DNA of 64,000 nucleotides, taken from the NCBI RefSeq assembly GCF_014199335.1, contig NZ_JACIJI010000003.1, forward strand, positions 248,001 through 312,000. Direction: 5' to 3'. Each line of letters begins with the position of its first letter. Position 1 is the first letter of the stretch. Origin of the DNA: Stakelama sediminis. Its GTDB lineage: Bacteria; Pseudomonadota; Alphaproteobacteria; Sphingomonadales; Sphingomonadaceae. The notes under the pieces are model-generated. The model was given only the letters and a program-made list of their open reading frames with translations. It was not told where the DNA came from and made no database searches. Positions 9,578-18,221 of the stretch are shown in pieces. The position numbers and the translations under genes were made by a program.

Positions 9578-10546
9578 ATGCCGACCCTGCCCGATCCGGT
9601 CACGCTTGCCATTCCGGCCTTTGTCCTGCTGATCTTCGCGGAAATGCTGGTTGCGCGACTAAAGGACCGGCGGCGCTATTGTCCGCGCGATACGCTGACC
9701 TCAATGACGCTGGGGCTGGGCAGTACGATTGCAGGGGTTTTGTCGGGCGGGCTGGTCTTTGCGATGGCGCTGTGGGTGTGGCAGTTCCGCCTCTTCGACA
9801 TCGGCTGGCAATGGTACTGGTTCGCCCTTGCCTTCATTCTCGACGATCTGGCCTATTATGTCTTTCACCGCTCGGCGCATCGCATCCGCTGGTTCTGGGC
9901 AAGCCATGTCGTCCATCACTCCAGCCAGCATTATAATCTGTCGACCGCGCTCAGACAGACCTGGACGGGCTTCTTCTCGCTGACTTTCCTGTTCCGGCTA
10001 CCGCTGTTCCTGATCGGCTTTCCGCCCGCAATGGTCTTTTTCGTGGCGGGCATCAATCTGGTCTATCAGTTCTGGATCCACACCGAAGCGATCGGACGGA
10101 TGCCCCGCTGGTTCGAGGCGGTGATGAATACGCCGTCGCATCACCGCGTCCATCACGCCACCAATCCACGCTATCTCGATCGCAACTATGCAGGTGTGTT
10201 TATCGTTTGGGACAGACTGTTCGGCACGTTCGAACCGGAGCGCGAGGACGAAGCTCCACGCTATGGCATCGTCAAGAATCTTGGCAGTTTCAACGTGGCG
10301 TGGGCAGCGATCCATGAATGGGTCGGGATTGCCCGCGACCTGTGGCATGCTCCCGACTGGCGTGCCAGGCTGGGATATATGTGGCGCGAACCGGGCTGGA
10401 GCCACGACGGCAGTCGCGATACGTCTGATACGATCCGGACGCGCTGGCTGGCGCGACAGCAAGGGAAAGAGGCATCAGGGTGGAAGAAGCCGACATCGTC
10501 GTCGTCGGAGCCGGATCGGGGGGCAGTGCCGCCGCAGGCCGCCTGA
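9578..10546 (+). CDS. sterol desaturase / fatty-acid hydroxylase superfamily protein
   Basis: A 322-residue membrane di-iron protein with the histidine clusters of the family: HRSAH from residue 97, HVVHH from 110 with a following SSQHYN, and HRVHH from 189. Several hydrophobic helices precede and separate the clusters. Members hydroxylate or desaturate lipids or carotenoids; the substrate is not determinable here. The 3' end overlaps the downstream oxidoreductase gene by 67 bases, which suggests co-transcription. Confidence 0.88.
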   Translation: MPTLPDPVTLAIPAFVLLIFAEMLVARLKDRRRYCPRDTLTSMTLGLGSTIAGVLSGGLVFAMALWVWQFRLFDIGWQWYWFALAFILDDLAYYVFHRSAHRIRWFWASHVVHHSSQHYNLSTALRQTWTGFFSLTFLFRLPLFLIGFPPAMVFFVAGINLVYQFWIHTEAIGRMPRWFEAVMNTPSHHRVHHATNPRYLDRNYAGVFIVWDRLFGTFEPEREDEAPRYGIVKNLGSFNVAWAAIHEWVGIARDLWHAPDWRARLGYMWREPGWSHDGSRDTSDTIRTRWLARQQGKEASGWKKPTSSSSEPDRGAVPPQAA

Positions 10547-12069
10547 GCGAGGGAGGACGGTATAGCGTGGCGGTGCTGGAAGCCGGTGGCCGCAACACCG
10601 GCTGGCGCACCCGGATGCCGGGCATGATGCCCTTTCAAAGCGACGCGACCAACTGGGCGTTCGAAACCGTGCCGCAACCGGGCCTGAACGGCAGACGCGG
10701 CTATCAGCCACGCGGGAGGGGGCTTGGCGGGTCCAGCGCGATTAACGCGATGCTGTATGTACGAGGCCATCCCTGGGATTATGATCAATGGGCGGCGCTG
10801 GGCTGTCCCGGCTGGGCATGGAAGGATGTTCTGCCCTGGTTCAAGGTGTGCGAGCACAATGTGCGCGGGGCGGATGCGTTTCATGGCGATGCCGGACCGC
10901 TCTGGGTCAGCGATCAGCAGGATGCCCATCCCGGTTCGCATGCCTTTATCGCCTCCGCGCAGCAGCTGCAGGTTCCGCACAATCCGGATTTCAACGGCGC
11001 GCATCAGGAAGGCGCGGGCCTGTATCAGGTGACGCAGAAGAACGGCGAACGCTGGACCGCGGCACGCGCTTATCTTGGCGACGGGAAGCCGCCTGCAAAC
11101 CTGAATATCGTCACCGGCGCCCTGACCGAACATATCCTATTTGAGGATGGTCGGGTCTGGGGCGTCAGCTATCGTCGCGGCAGGCAACGCCACACCATCC
11201 GCGCGCGCCGCGCGGTGGTGCTGGCAGGCGGTGTGTTTCAGACACCGCAACTGCTGATGCTGTCGGGGATCGGGCCTGCGCGGCATCTCGCCGACCATGG
11301 CATTCGTCCTATGGTCGACCGGCCGGCGGTCGGCACGAATTTACAGGATCATCTCGACTATGTCGCGGCATTCGACTGCGCACGCGGCGATTTTCTGGGA
11401 CGTCACATGAAAGCGCAGTTGCGCTCGCTGGGCGCGATGTGGCGCTGGATGCGATATCGCAGAGGCGCGATGACCACCCCCTATGCCGAAGCGGGCGCGT
11501 TTCTGCGCACCCGTCCCGATCTGCCCGCGCCCGACATCCAGCTCCATTTCCTGATCGCCATTGTCGAGGATCATGGCCGGGCGCCGGTGAAGACGCAGGG
11601 GTTCAGTTGCCATGCTTGCGTGCTGCGGCCCGAAAGCCGGGGAACGGTACGGCTGGCATCGTGCAATGCGCGCACTGCGCCGCTGATCGACCCCGGCTAT
11701 CTGTCCGATCCGCGCGACATGCAGCGGATGCTGGACGGCGTGCGGATGATGTACCGCATATTGGAGGCTCCCGCACTCGCCGCCTATGGCCCGGTCGATC
11801 GCAATCCGATCGATATGAACGACGACGAGGCACTGGACCGGCTGATCCGCGCACGCGCCGACACCATCTATCATCCGGTGGGTACGGCACGAATGGGGTC
11901 GGATGCCGAGGCGGTGTGCGATCCGCAATTGCGGGTGCGCGGCGTCGAGGGACTGTATGTCGCCGATGCTTCGGTCATGCCGCGCCTTATCGGCGGCAAC
12001 ACCAATGCGCCCAGCATCATGATCGGTGCCCGCGCGGCGGAATTCATCAAGGCTGATCTCGCCCGCTAA
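10480..12069 (+). CDS. GMC-family FAD-dependent oxidoreductase
   Basis: A 529-residue glucose-methanol-choline oxidoreductase. The FAD-binding [13 protein letters not shown] is at residues 10-22, the GMC signature [14 protein letters not shown] follows, and the catalytic His region is [10 protein letters not shown] with [17 protein letters not shown] at the C-terminus. It probably oxidises an alcohol; relatives include choline and alcohol dehydrogenases. The start is a GTG at 10480 behind GGGAAAGAGG, inside the end of the sterol desaturase gene. Confidence 0.9.
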   Translation: MEEADIVVVGAGSGGSAAAGRLSEGGRYSVAVLEAGGRNTGWRTRMPGMMPFQSDATNWAFETVPQPGLNGRRGYQPRGRGLGGSSAINAMLYVRGHPWDYDQWAALGCPGWAWKDVLPWFKVCEHNVRGADAFHGDAGPLWVSDQQDAHPGSHAFIASAQQLQVPHNPDFNGAHQEGAGLYQVTQKNGERWTAARAYLGDGKPPANLNIVTGALTEHILFEDGRVWGVSYRRGRQRHTIRARRAVVLAGGVFQTPQLLMLSGIGPARHLADHGIRPMVDRPAVGTNLQDHLDYVAAFDCARGDFLGRHMKAQLRSLGAMWRWMRYRRGAMTTPYAEAGAFLRTRPDLPAPDIQLHFLIAIVEDHGRAPVKTQGFSCHACVLRPESRGTVRLASCNARTAPLIDPGYLSDPRDMQRMLDGVRMMYRILEAPALAAYGPVDRNPIDMNDDEALDRLIRARADTIYHPVGTARMGSDAEAVCDPQLRVRGVEGLYVADASVMPRLIGGNTNAPSIMIGARAAEFIKADLAR

Positions 12070-12080
12070 ACTCAACCCAT

Positions 12081-12107
12081 AAAAAAGGGCCGGCGCAATG
12101 CCGGCCC
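12081..12107 (-). terminator. rho-independent terminator of glnK-amtB
   Basis: A perfect 8-bp stem, GGGCCGGC/GCCGGCCC with loop GCAAT, is flanked by six A on the plus strand. This reads as a hairpin plus six U on the minus strand, so it serves amtB. It may also slow transcription from the convergent GMC gene. Confidence 0.85.
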
Positions 12108-12169
12108 AGGTCGTCCGCAGGAGGAACTTGGTTGGTGGGAGGCGACACCGCCGCCTCCCGGCAGGTAGG

Positions 12170-13519
12170 TCAGTTATAGGCACGTTCGCCATGTTCACCG
12201 AGGTCGAGGCCTTCCAGTTCGACCTCTTCGCTGACGCGAAGTCCGGTGACCGCCTTGGCAATCAGCACCGCAATGACCGTGGCAATCGCCGCCCAGGCAA
12301 TGGCGACCAGCACGGCAATGATCTGAACGAAAACCTGATGGCCCATCGTTACCGATCCGTCACCGGGACCGCCGAACACCGGCTGATAGACGATGCCGGT
12401 GCCGATTGCGCCAATCATCCCGCCGATACCGTGTACGCCGAACGCGTCGAGCGAGTCGTCATAGCCCAGCTTCGGCTTCACCACGGAAACGAAGTAGAAG
12501 CAGACGAACGAGGCGACGGCGCCAAGAATGATCGCGCCGAACGGTCCGGAGTTGCCCGCCGCAGGCGTCACCGCGACGAGACCGGCGACGACACCCGAAC
12601 ACCAGCCGAGCGCAGAACCCTTATGTCCGGCCAGCCGCTCCGCGATCATCCAGAACAGGGCCGCCGAAGCCGTGGCGACGAAAGTGTTGATCATCGCCAG
12701 ACCGGCGGTGCCGTCGGCCTGAAGCTCCGATCCGGCATTGAAGCCGAACCAGCCCACCCACAGCAGACCGGTGCCGACCATGGTCAGCGTCAGCGAGTGC
12801 GGCGGCATCGGCTCATTGGGATAGCCCTTGCGCTTGCCGAGGAAGAAGGAAGCGACCAGCGCCGAAACACCGGCGTTGATGTGCACCACCGTGCCGCCGG
12901 CAAAGTCGAGCGCACCCATCTTGAACAGCATACCGTCACTCGACCATACCATATGGGCGATCGGGAAATAGCCGATGGTCAGCCAGACGATGGCAAACAC
13001 CATCACGGCAGAGAATTTCATGCGTTCAACCAGCGCACCCAGCACCAGCGCGACCGTGATCGCGGCAAAGGTCATCTGGAAACAGATGAACACATATTCC
13101 GAAATCTTGTCGTCGGAGAAGGTGTCGGCGAGACTGGACGGCGTAACGCCCGACAGGAAGAACTTACCCCAGCTGATGAAATCATTGCCGTGCGGACCGA
13201 ATGCCAGGCCATAGCCGTACATCACCCAGATAACCATCGTCAGGCACGCGACCGCACCGATCTGGGTCATCGTCGACAGCATATTCTTTGACCGTGTCAG
13301 GCCGCCGTAGAACAAGGCAAGGCCGGGTACGATCATCATCAGGACGAGCAGGGTCGAGGTCATCATCCAGGCATTGTCGCCCGGATGCACCGTCGGCGTG
13401 GCAGCCGCCGCTGCGGGCGGGGCCTGAAGCGCGGTATCCTGCGCCCATGCCGGAAGCGCTGAGAGCAGCGCAAAGCCGGCGCCACTCAGCGCGCCGGCGA
13501 TCTTGGTCAATCGTTTCAT
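12170..13519 (-). CDS. amtB: ammonium transporter
   Basis: A 449-residue Amt-family channel with a signal-peptide-like N-terminus (MKRLTKIAGALSGAGFALLSALPAWAQD) and eleven hydrophobic helices. Family landmarks include GLALFYGGLTRSKN and FGVHGIGGMIGAIGTG. I place the start at 13519, where a GGGGG site precedes MKRL. A GTG at 13537 overlapping the glnK stop is an alternative. It is the second gene of a glnK-amtB operon, the standard pairing in which the PII protein plugs the channel when nitrogen is plentiful. Confidence 0.94.
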   Translation of the reverse strand: MKRLTKIAGALSGAGFALLSALPAWAQDTALQAPPAAAAATPTVHPGDNAWMMTSTLLVLMMIVPGLALFYGGLTRSKNMLSTMTQIGAVACLTMVIWVMYGYGLAFGPHGNDFISWGKFFLSGVTPSSLADTFSDDKISEYVFICFQMTFAAITVALVLGALVERMKFSAVMVFAIVWLTIGYFPIAHMVWSSDGMLFKMGALDFAGGTVVHINAGVSALVASFFLGKRKGYPNEPMPPHSLTLTMVGTGLLWVGWFGFNAGSELQADGTAGLAMINTFVATASAALFWMIAERLAGHKGSALGWCSGVVAGLVAVTPAAGNSGPFGAIILGAVASFVCFYFVSVVKPKLGYDDSLDAFGVHGIGGMIGAIGTGIVYQPVFGGPGDGSVTMGHQVFVQIIAVLVAIAWAAIATVIAVLIAKAVTGLRVSEEVELEGLDLGEHGERAYN

Positions 13520-13533
13520 GCTACCCCCTTCGC

Positions 13534-13872
13534 TCACAGCGCGCTCTGATCGGTTTCGCCGGTACGGATGCGCACCGCCTGACCGACGTCGAGGACAAAA
13601 ATCTTGCCGTCACCGATCGCGCCGGTGTTGGCCGAAGCCTGAATGGCCTCCACCACGCGCGGCGCAATATCGGCCGCGCACACCACCTCGATCTTGATTT
13701 TCGGCACCATGTTGGTGCTGTATTCCGCGCCGCGATAGATTTCGGTCTGGCCCTTTTGCCGCCCGAACCCTTTCACCTCGCTCACGGTCATGCCTGCCAC
13801 GCCGACCTCTGTCAGCGCTTCACGCACGTCATCAAGCTTGAACGGCTTGATGATGGCGATGACTAGTTTCAT
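13534..13872 (-). CDS. glnK: PII nitrogen-regulatory protein
   Basis: A 112-residue PII trimer subunit with the uridylylated tyrosine at position 51 in the T-loop (RGAEY). The two PII signatures are EVKGFGRQKGQTEIYRGAEY and TGAIGDGKIFV. It senses ATP/ADP and 2-oxoglutarate and gates AmtB. It is the first gene of the unit, preceded by a strong Shine-Dalgarno (AGAGGGGG) and a sigma-54 promoter at 13911-13927, which implies NtrC control under nitrogen limitation (inference from promoter type). Confidence 0.95.
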   Translation of the reverse strand: MKLVIAIIKPFKLDDVREALTEVGVAGMTVSEVKGFGRQKGQTEIYRGAEYSTNMVPKIKIEVVCAADIAPRVVEAIQASANTGAIGDGKIFVLDVGQAVRIRTGETDQSAL

Positions 13873-13910
13873 GTCGCCCCCTCTAGGCTGATGTTCCCGA
13901 GGAGATATTC

Positions 13911-13927
13911 AGCAAAGCACGTGCCAA
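13911..13927 (-). promoter_or_regulatory. sigma-54 (RpoN) promoter of glnK-amtB
   Basis: The minus strand reads TTGGCACGTGCTTTGCT, matching the YTGGCACGrNNNTTGCW consensus with GG-N10-GC spacing. Transcription should start near 13900, about 28 bases upstream of the glnK ATG. Confidence 0.88.
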
Positions 13928-13992
13928 AATTGAAATACTGTGTTTACAGGCACTTTACCGAAACAAAATATTAGCAAAGGGTAAAAATTTGT

Positions 13993-14010
13993 GCAGATGC
14001 TAATATCTGC
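13993..14010. other. short palindrome between glnK promoter and DUF2007 gene
   Basis: GCAGAT-N6-ATCTGC is a perfect 6+6 inverted repeat centred about 100 bases upstream of the predicted sigma-54 start site. On the minus strand it follows the DUF2007 stop and is trailed by ACAAATTTTT. It could be an activator site for the sigma-54 promoter or a weak terminator; it does not match the NtrC consensus. Confidence 0.35.
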
Positions 14011-14017
14011 CTAAAAA

Positions 14018-14221
14018 TCAGGCAGCGCCGTTCTTGATCCGCGACGCTTCTTCCAGATCGCTCTCGTCGACCATGACGCGCACCGGGATCAGGAACGAAC
14101 TGCCATCGGCGATGCTGGTTTCGGCGTCGAAAGAAAAGGCTGGAATGCCCTCCGACTCCAGCCGCCCCTGCAGAATATGCGCTTCAAAGCGGTTGAACCG
14201 CCCCAGTTCGACCAATGCCAT
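14018..14221 (-). CDS. DUF2007 domain-containing protein
   Basis: A 67-residue protein starting MALVELGRFNRFEAHILQGRLESEGI, the typical opening of DUF2007 proteins, which resemble small ligand- or signal-binding domains. The ATG shares one base with the stop of the flavin-binding gene upstream (TGATG), so the two are translationally coupled. The function is unknown. Confidence 0.82.
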   Translation of the reverse strand: MALVELGRFNRFEAHILQGRLESEGIPAFSFDAETSIADGSSFLIPVRVMVDESDLEEASRIKNGAA

Positions 14222-14772
14222 CAGGCAGGCACCTGATTGGGAACCCGCACCGGCAGGCCATCGATACTCTCCGTCCGGTCCGCCCATCTGGTGAGCCGTT
14301 CGGCATCGCTGCTACCCTTATGATATTTGGACAGTGTTTCGCGATCACGATCCAGTGTCATCATCGGTACGCCCCAGCCGCAGCTTGTCTGCACGGTCTG
14401 CACGTCAATCACGAAGATCTGCCGCGTACCCGGAAGCAGGGTGAAGTACTGCACAACTTCGGCCCAGTCGGGATCCTGCGGCAGAACAGCGCGGCCATGT
14501 CCGTAAAGCCGCAGGATCAGCGCGGGATTTTCAAACGCGCAAAACATGATCGTAATCCGGCCATCCGCGGCAAGATGGGCATGGGTTTCATTGCCAGATC
14601 CACCGACATCCAGATAGGCGGCCGTTCGCTGATCGAGCACGCGGAAACAGTCCATTCCCTTCGGGCTGCAATTGATCCGTGCACCTTCGGCAGCGGTGGC
14701 AATGAAAAAGACGGGCTGTTTCGCAATGAACGCCTGATGCTCATCGGTGATGCAGTCGAAAAAAGTGGCCAT
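14221..14772 (-). CDS. pyridoxamine 5'-phosphate oxidase family protein
   Basis: A 183-residue split-barrel flavin-binding protein. It starts at MATFFDCITDEHQAFI behind an AGGAG site; in-frame ATGs upstream lack one. Family features are PVFFIATAAEGARINCSPKGMD near the N-terminus and a GSGNETHAHL segment. Such proteins bind FMN or F420 and often reduce or detoxify small molecules. It diverges from a MarR regulator that may control it (inference from arrangement). Confidence 0.85.
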   Translation of the reverse strand: MATFFDCITDEHQAFIAKQPVFFIATAAEGARINCSPKGMDCFRVLDQRTAAYLDVGGSGNETHAHLAADGRITIMFCAFENPALILRLYGHGRAVLPQDPDWAEVVQYFTLLPGTRQIFVIDVQTVQTSCGWGVPMMTLDRDRETLSKYHKGSSDAERLTRWADRTESIDGLPVRVPNQVPA

Positions 14773-14912
14773 TGGAGCTCCTGACCGGCGGGACACTGCA
14801 CTATCGTCCTGAAGCAGGTCTGTGGTCAATCTCCCAAAATGCTCGAGTGTTGCGACGTTCTACCAATTTTAGTATGAATTATTGACTATATTGATTCGAT
14901 ACGGATTTCACC
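14773..14912. promoter_or_regulatory. divergent promoter region between the PPOX-family and marR genes
   Basis: 140 bases with an A+T-rich core (about 14855-14905). It should hold both promoters and any MarR operator. I see no convincing perfect palindrome, so no operator is placed. Confidence 0.4.
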
Positions 14913-15383
14913 ATGTCTGAAAAACGTGCCTGGTATGAGGATATTGTCCTTCCCGCATTGTTACGTCATGCGCGTACCACCTATGGTTCTGCGATGCGCT
15001 TTGCGCTGGAGCAGGCAGGCTATGACGATGTTCCCAGAAACGGCCTGTACGTGCTGGGGGCGATGGCCCTGGGCGGTGAGGACGTGCCGCTCGGTGATAT
15101 TATCCGTAGCCTGCATCTGTCCAAACAGGCCGCAGGGCAGCTGGTCGATACGCTGGTGATGCGCGGTTATCTGGAACGCGCGGTCGACCCTGAGGACCGC
15201 CGCAGGCTGGTGGTGACGCTGACGGAACGGGGCAAAGCGGCGGCCACCGTGCAGGGTGAAGCGCGTGACCGCATCGATACGGAGCTGATCGCCCGCGCCG
15301 GAGCCGATGATGTCGCGGTCCTGCGCCGCACGCTCGCCCAACTGATCGGCATCGGCCGGGAGGCGCAGAACGACCCGCAATAA
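14913..15383 (+). CDS. MarR-family transcriptional regulator
   Basis: A 156-residue winged-helix regulator. The recognition region reads LGDIIRSLHLSKQAAGQLVDTLVMRGYLERAVDPEDRRRLVVTLTERGKA, including the diagnostic wing DPEDRRRLVVTLT. It is divergently transcribed from the flavin-binding gene and is probably autoregulated through the shared intergenic region. The ligand is unknown. Confidence 0.9.
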   Translation: MSEKRAWYEDIVLPALLRHARTTYGSAMRFALEQAGYDDVPRNGLYVLGAMALGGEDVPLGDIIRSLHLSKQAAGQLVDTLVMRGYLERAVDPEDRRRLVVTLTERGKAAATVQGEARDRIDTELIARAGADDVAVLRRTLAQLIGIGREAQNDPQ

Positions 15384-15413
15384 GATGCCCGGCACCACAA
15401 GCCTCGCCCATTT

Positions 15414-16841
15414 CTACATCGCGGTACCGCCGACCGTCAGGCCGTCGACCAGCAAGGTCGGCTGTCCGACCCCCGCGGGCACCGTCTGCCCGCCCTTGCC
15501 GCACATGCCGACGCCCTCATCGAGCGCAAAGTCGTTGCCGATGCCCGTTACCCTGGTCAGTACGGTCGGACCGTCCCCGATCAGCGTCGCGCCCTTGATC
15601 GGTGCGCCCAGCTTGCCGTTTTCGATCTTATAGGCTTCGGTGCAGGAAAAGACGAACTTCCCCGACACGATATCGACCTGCCCGCCGCCGAAGCTCTTGG
15701 CATAGATGCCGTTCTTCACCCGCGTCATCAGTTCGTCCGGATCGTCGTTACCGGCCCGCATGAAGGTGTTGGTCATGCGCGGCATGGGCGCATGTTCGAA
15801 CCCCTGACGGCGCCCGTTGCCGGTCGGTTCCGCCCCCATCAGCCGGGCATTGAGCCGATCCTGAATATAGCCCTTCAGGATACCGTCCTCGATCAGCACA
15901 TTCTCCCGCGTCGGCGTGCCCTCATCATCGATCGACAGCGAACCGCGCCGGTCGGCGATCGAACCGTCATCGACCACGGTGACGCCCGGTGCGGCAACGC
16001 GTTCCCCGATGCGCCCGGAAAACACGCTGGAGCCCTTGCGGTTGAAATCGCCCTCCAGCCCGTGCCCGACCGCCTCGTGGAGCAGCACACCGCACCAGCC
16101 GGGACCGAGCAGCACCGGCATCACACCCGCAGGGGCATCCACCGCCTCCAGATTGACCAGCGCCTGTTCCAGCGCCTTGTCGATCGCCCGGTTCCAGGTT
16201 TCGGGTTCGAGCAGCCGGCCATAAACCGCACGACCACCGGTGCCGAACCCGCCGGATTCGCGCCTGCCGTTCGCTTCGACGGTAATGTTGACGTTAAGCC
16301 GGGTGAGCGGGCGGATATCGGTGGCGATGAAGCCGTCGGGGCGAACGATCTCCACCACCTGCCAGCTTCCCAGCAGACTGACCGAGACCTGACAGATGCG
16401 CGGATCGCGGGCACGCGCGGCAGCGTCGATGGTCTGGCACAGATTGACCTTGTCCGCGAAGGGCACGAGATCGAGCGGGTCGGCATCGGTATAGAGATGC
16501 CGGTTATTGTGGCGCGGCGGCGGTGCCTTTGCCCCCTTGGCCGGGTCGATCAGCGCCATGGTCGCGCCTGCGCGCCGGATTGCCTCGGCACTGATGTCGT
16601 TGGCATGGGCAAAGGCAGTCTGTTCACCGGACACCGCGCGCAGGCCGAAACCCGAATCGGTGGTGAAGGACGCGTCCTTCAACCGCCCGTCATCGAAACG
16701 AAATGCCTCCGCCTTGCGATATTGCAGATAGAGTTCGCCGTCTTCGGCACCCGCCAGTAATTCGCCGGTCAGGCGTTGGGCGGTATCGGGGTCCAGCGTA
16801 TCGCGATAAAGAAAGGCGCGCGGATCGGGGGAATTGGTCAT
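15414..16841 (-). CDS. tldD: metalloprotease TldD
   Basis: A 475-residue TldD/PmbA-family protease with the HEAVGH zinc motif at residues 255-260 and the C-terminal glycine-rich end (GKGGQTVPAGVGQPTLLVDGLTVGGTAM) that contributes a cysteine ligand in this family (CGKGG). TldD works with TldE/PmbA on unfolded peptides and on ribosomally made peptides. TldE is not in the window. I choose the ATG at 16841 (MTNSPDPRAFLYRD); 24 upstream codons lack family character. It follows the zinc-finger gene at 20 bases. Confidence 0.93.
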   Translation of the reverse strand: MTNSPDPRAFLYRDTLDPDTAQRLTGELLAGAEDGELYLQYRKAEAFRFDDGRLKDASFTTDSGFGLRAVSGEQTAFAHANDISAEAIRRAGATMALIDPAKGAKAPPPRHNNRHLYTDADPLDLVPFADKVNLCQTIDAAARARDPRICQVSVSLLGSWQVVEIVRPDGFIATDIRPLTRLNVNITVEANGRRESGGFGTGGRAVYGRLLEPETWNRAIDKALEQALVNLEAVDAPAGVMPVLLGPGWCGVLLHEAVGHGLEGDFNRKGSSVFSGRIGERVAAPGVTVVDDGSIADRRGSLSIDDEGTPTRENVLIEDGILKGYIQDRLNARLMGAEPTGNGRRQGFEHAPMPRMTNTFMRAGNDDPDELMTRVKNGIYAKSFGGGQVDIVSGKFVFSCTEAYKIENGKLGAPIKGATLIGDGPTVLTRVTGIGNDFALDEGVGMCGKGGQTVPAGVGQPTLLVDGLTVGGTAM

Positions 16842-16860
16842 ACCCGCCGATATAGGAGGC

Positions 16861-17088
16861 TCAACGGCCCGCGCCATCCCCATGATCGGGAAGCTGTGCC
16901 TGATCCGCACCATCGGCCGGGCCGCCGATCAGAATGTAGCGGCGGTCGCAATAGCCGCAATCGACATAGCCGGTTTCGTCGATCTGCAACCAGACGCGCG
17001 GATGGCCGAGCGCTGGCGCAATCTCTCCGGCGCCGTCACAGGCGATGCGGGTCTTGTCGGTGCGGATCGTTTCGGGCGGCGGGGTCAT
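16861..17088 (-). CDS. zinc-finger protein related to complex I subunit NDUFS6
   Basis: A 75-residue protein with a Cys-His-Cys-x2-Cys cluster: ACDG, then ALGHPRVWLQI, then YVDCGYCDRRYIL. This is the zf-CHCC motif shared with the mitochondrial NDUFS6 subunit, whose alphaproteobacterial relatives support complex I assembly. It starts MTPPPETIRTDKTRIACDG. It precedes tldD on the same strand. Confidence 0.85.
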   Translation of the reverse strand: MTPPPETIRTDKTRIACDGAGEIAPALGHPRVWLQIDETGYVDCGYCDRRYILIGGPADGADQAQLPDHGDGAGR

Positions 17089-17195
17089 AAAAATTCCGAT
17101 AGCAATGGTGTTCGCGTGCTGCAATCGTCCTTGTCGCAATAATTCCACCCTCGAAAGGCTTGCGTCGGCGCGCCGGTAGCCGCATCTGAACAACC

Positions 17196-18116
17196 ATGAG
17201 CGAAGCAGCAATCGATATCGAAGGCCTGTCCAAAATCTATGCAGGCGGGAAACAGGCGCTGGACGGCGTGACGTTTCAGGTGCCGCGCGGACAGATTTTC
17301 GGACTGCTCGGCCCCAATGGCGCGGGCAAGTCGACGCTGATCAACATCCTTGCCGGGCTGGTCAACAAAACCGGCGGCCGCGCTTCGGTCTGGGGCTTCG
17401 ACATCGACGCGCACCCGCGCAATGCGAAGGCCTCTATCGGCATCGTCAATCAAGAGATTACCTTCGACCCGTTTTTCACGCCTGCCGAAACGCTGGAGAT
17501 TCAGGCCGGACTGTGGGGGGTGCCCAGGAAGAAGCGCCGGACGATGGACCTGCTGCGCGCCATGCATCTGGAGGACAAGGCCGACGCCTATTCGCGCACC
17601 CTGTCGGGCGGCATGAAACGACGGCTGATGGTGGCCAAGGCAATGGTCCATAATCCGCCGGTGCTGGTGCTCGACGAGCCGACCGCGGGCGTCGATATCG
17701 AATTGCGCCAGCAGCTCTGGGCCTATGTCCGCAGCCTGAACGATCAGGGTGTGACGGTGGTGCTGACCACCCATTATCTCGAAGAAGCCGAAGAATTGTG
17801 CGACCGGATCGCGATCATCAACCATGGCAAGCTGATCGCCAATGAACCCACCCGCACGCTGGTCAACATGGCCAAGGAAAAGCTGGTCGAAGTGACGGTC
17901 GATCGCGATGTCCCCTCGACTCCGGAAAATCGCTGTTTCCAGAAGATCGAACTGACCGCGCCGCGCACACTGGCCATCACCTATCACAAGGATCAGGTGA
18001 ATGCGGGCGAAGTGCTCGCCGCCGTGCAGGATGCAGGATATGGCATCGTCGATGTTTCCACGCGCGAGGCGGATCTGGAGGATGTGTTCCTGAACCTGAC
18101 GCGCGCCGCCGCCTGA
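17196..18116 (+). CDS. ABC-2 type transporter ATP-binding protein without a visible permease
   Basis: A 306-residue ATPase with Walker A GPNGAGKS (39-46), signature LSGGMKRR (from 136), Walker B VLVLDEPT (from 156) and H-loop LTTHYLEEAEELCDR. The C-terminal ~80 residues form the accessory domain common in drug or polysaccharide ABC-2 exporters. The next gene is nadB, so the membrane partner is encoded elsewhere or lost. The coding strand begins divergent from the zinc-finger gene. Confidence 0.9.
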   Translation: MSEAAIDIEGLSKIYAGGKQALDGVTFQVPRGQIFGLLGPNGAGKSTLINILAGLVNKTGGRASVWGFDIDAHPRNAKASIGIVNQEITFDPFFTPAETLEIQAGLWGVPRKKRRTMDLLRAMHLEDKADAYSRTLSGGMKRRLMVAKAMVHNPPVLVLDEPTAGVDIELRQQLWAYVRSLNDQGVTVVLTTHYLEEAEELCDRIAIINHGKLIANEPTRTLVNMAKEKLVEVTVDRDVPSTPENRCFQKIELTAPRTLAITYHKDQVNAGEVLAAVQDAGYGIVDVSTREADLEDVFLNLTRAAA

Positions 18117-18221
18117 CCCCCGGCCAGCGCAGCATTCTTGCCGCTCGCCGGACTTTGGGCTTAACTGAATGATCCTGCGGGAGAAGCGGCACCGCCCTCC
18201 CCATCCCTGACGGAGCACATC

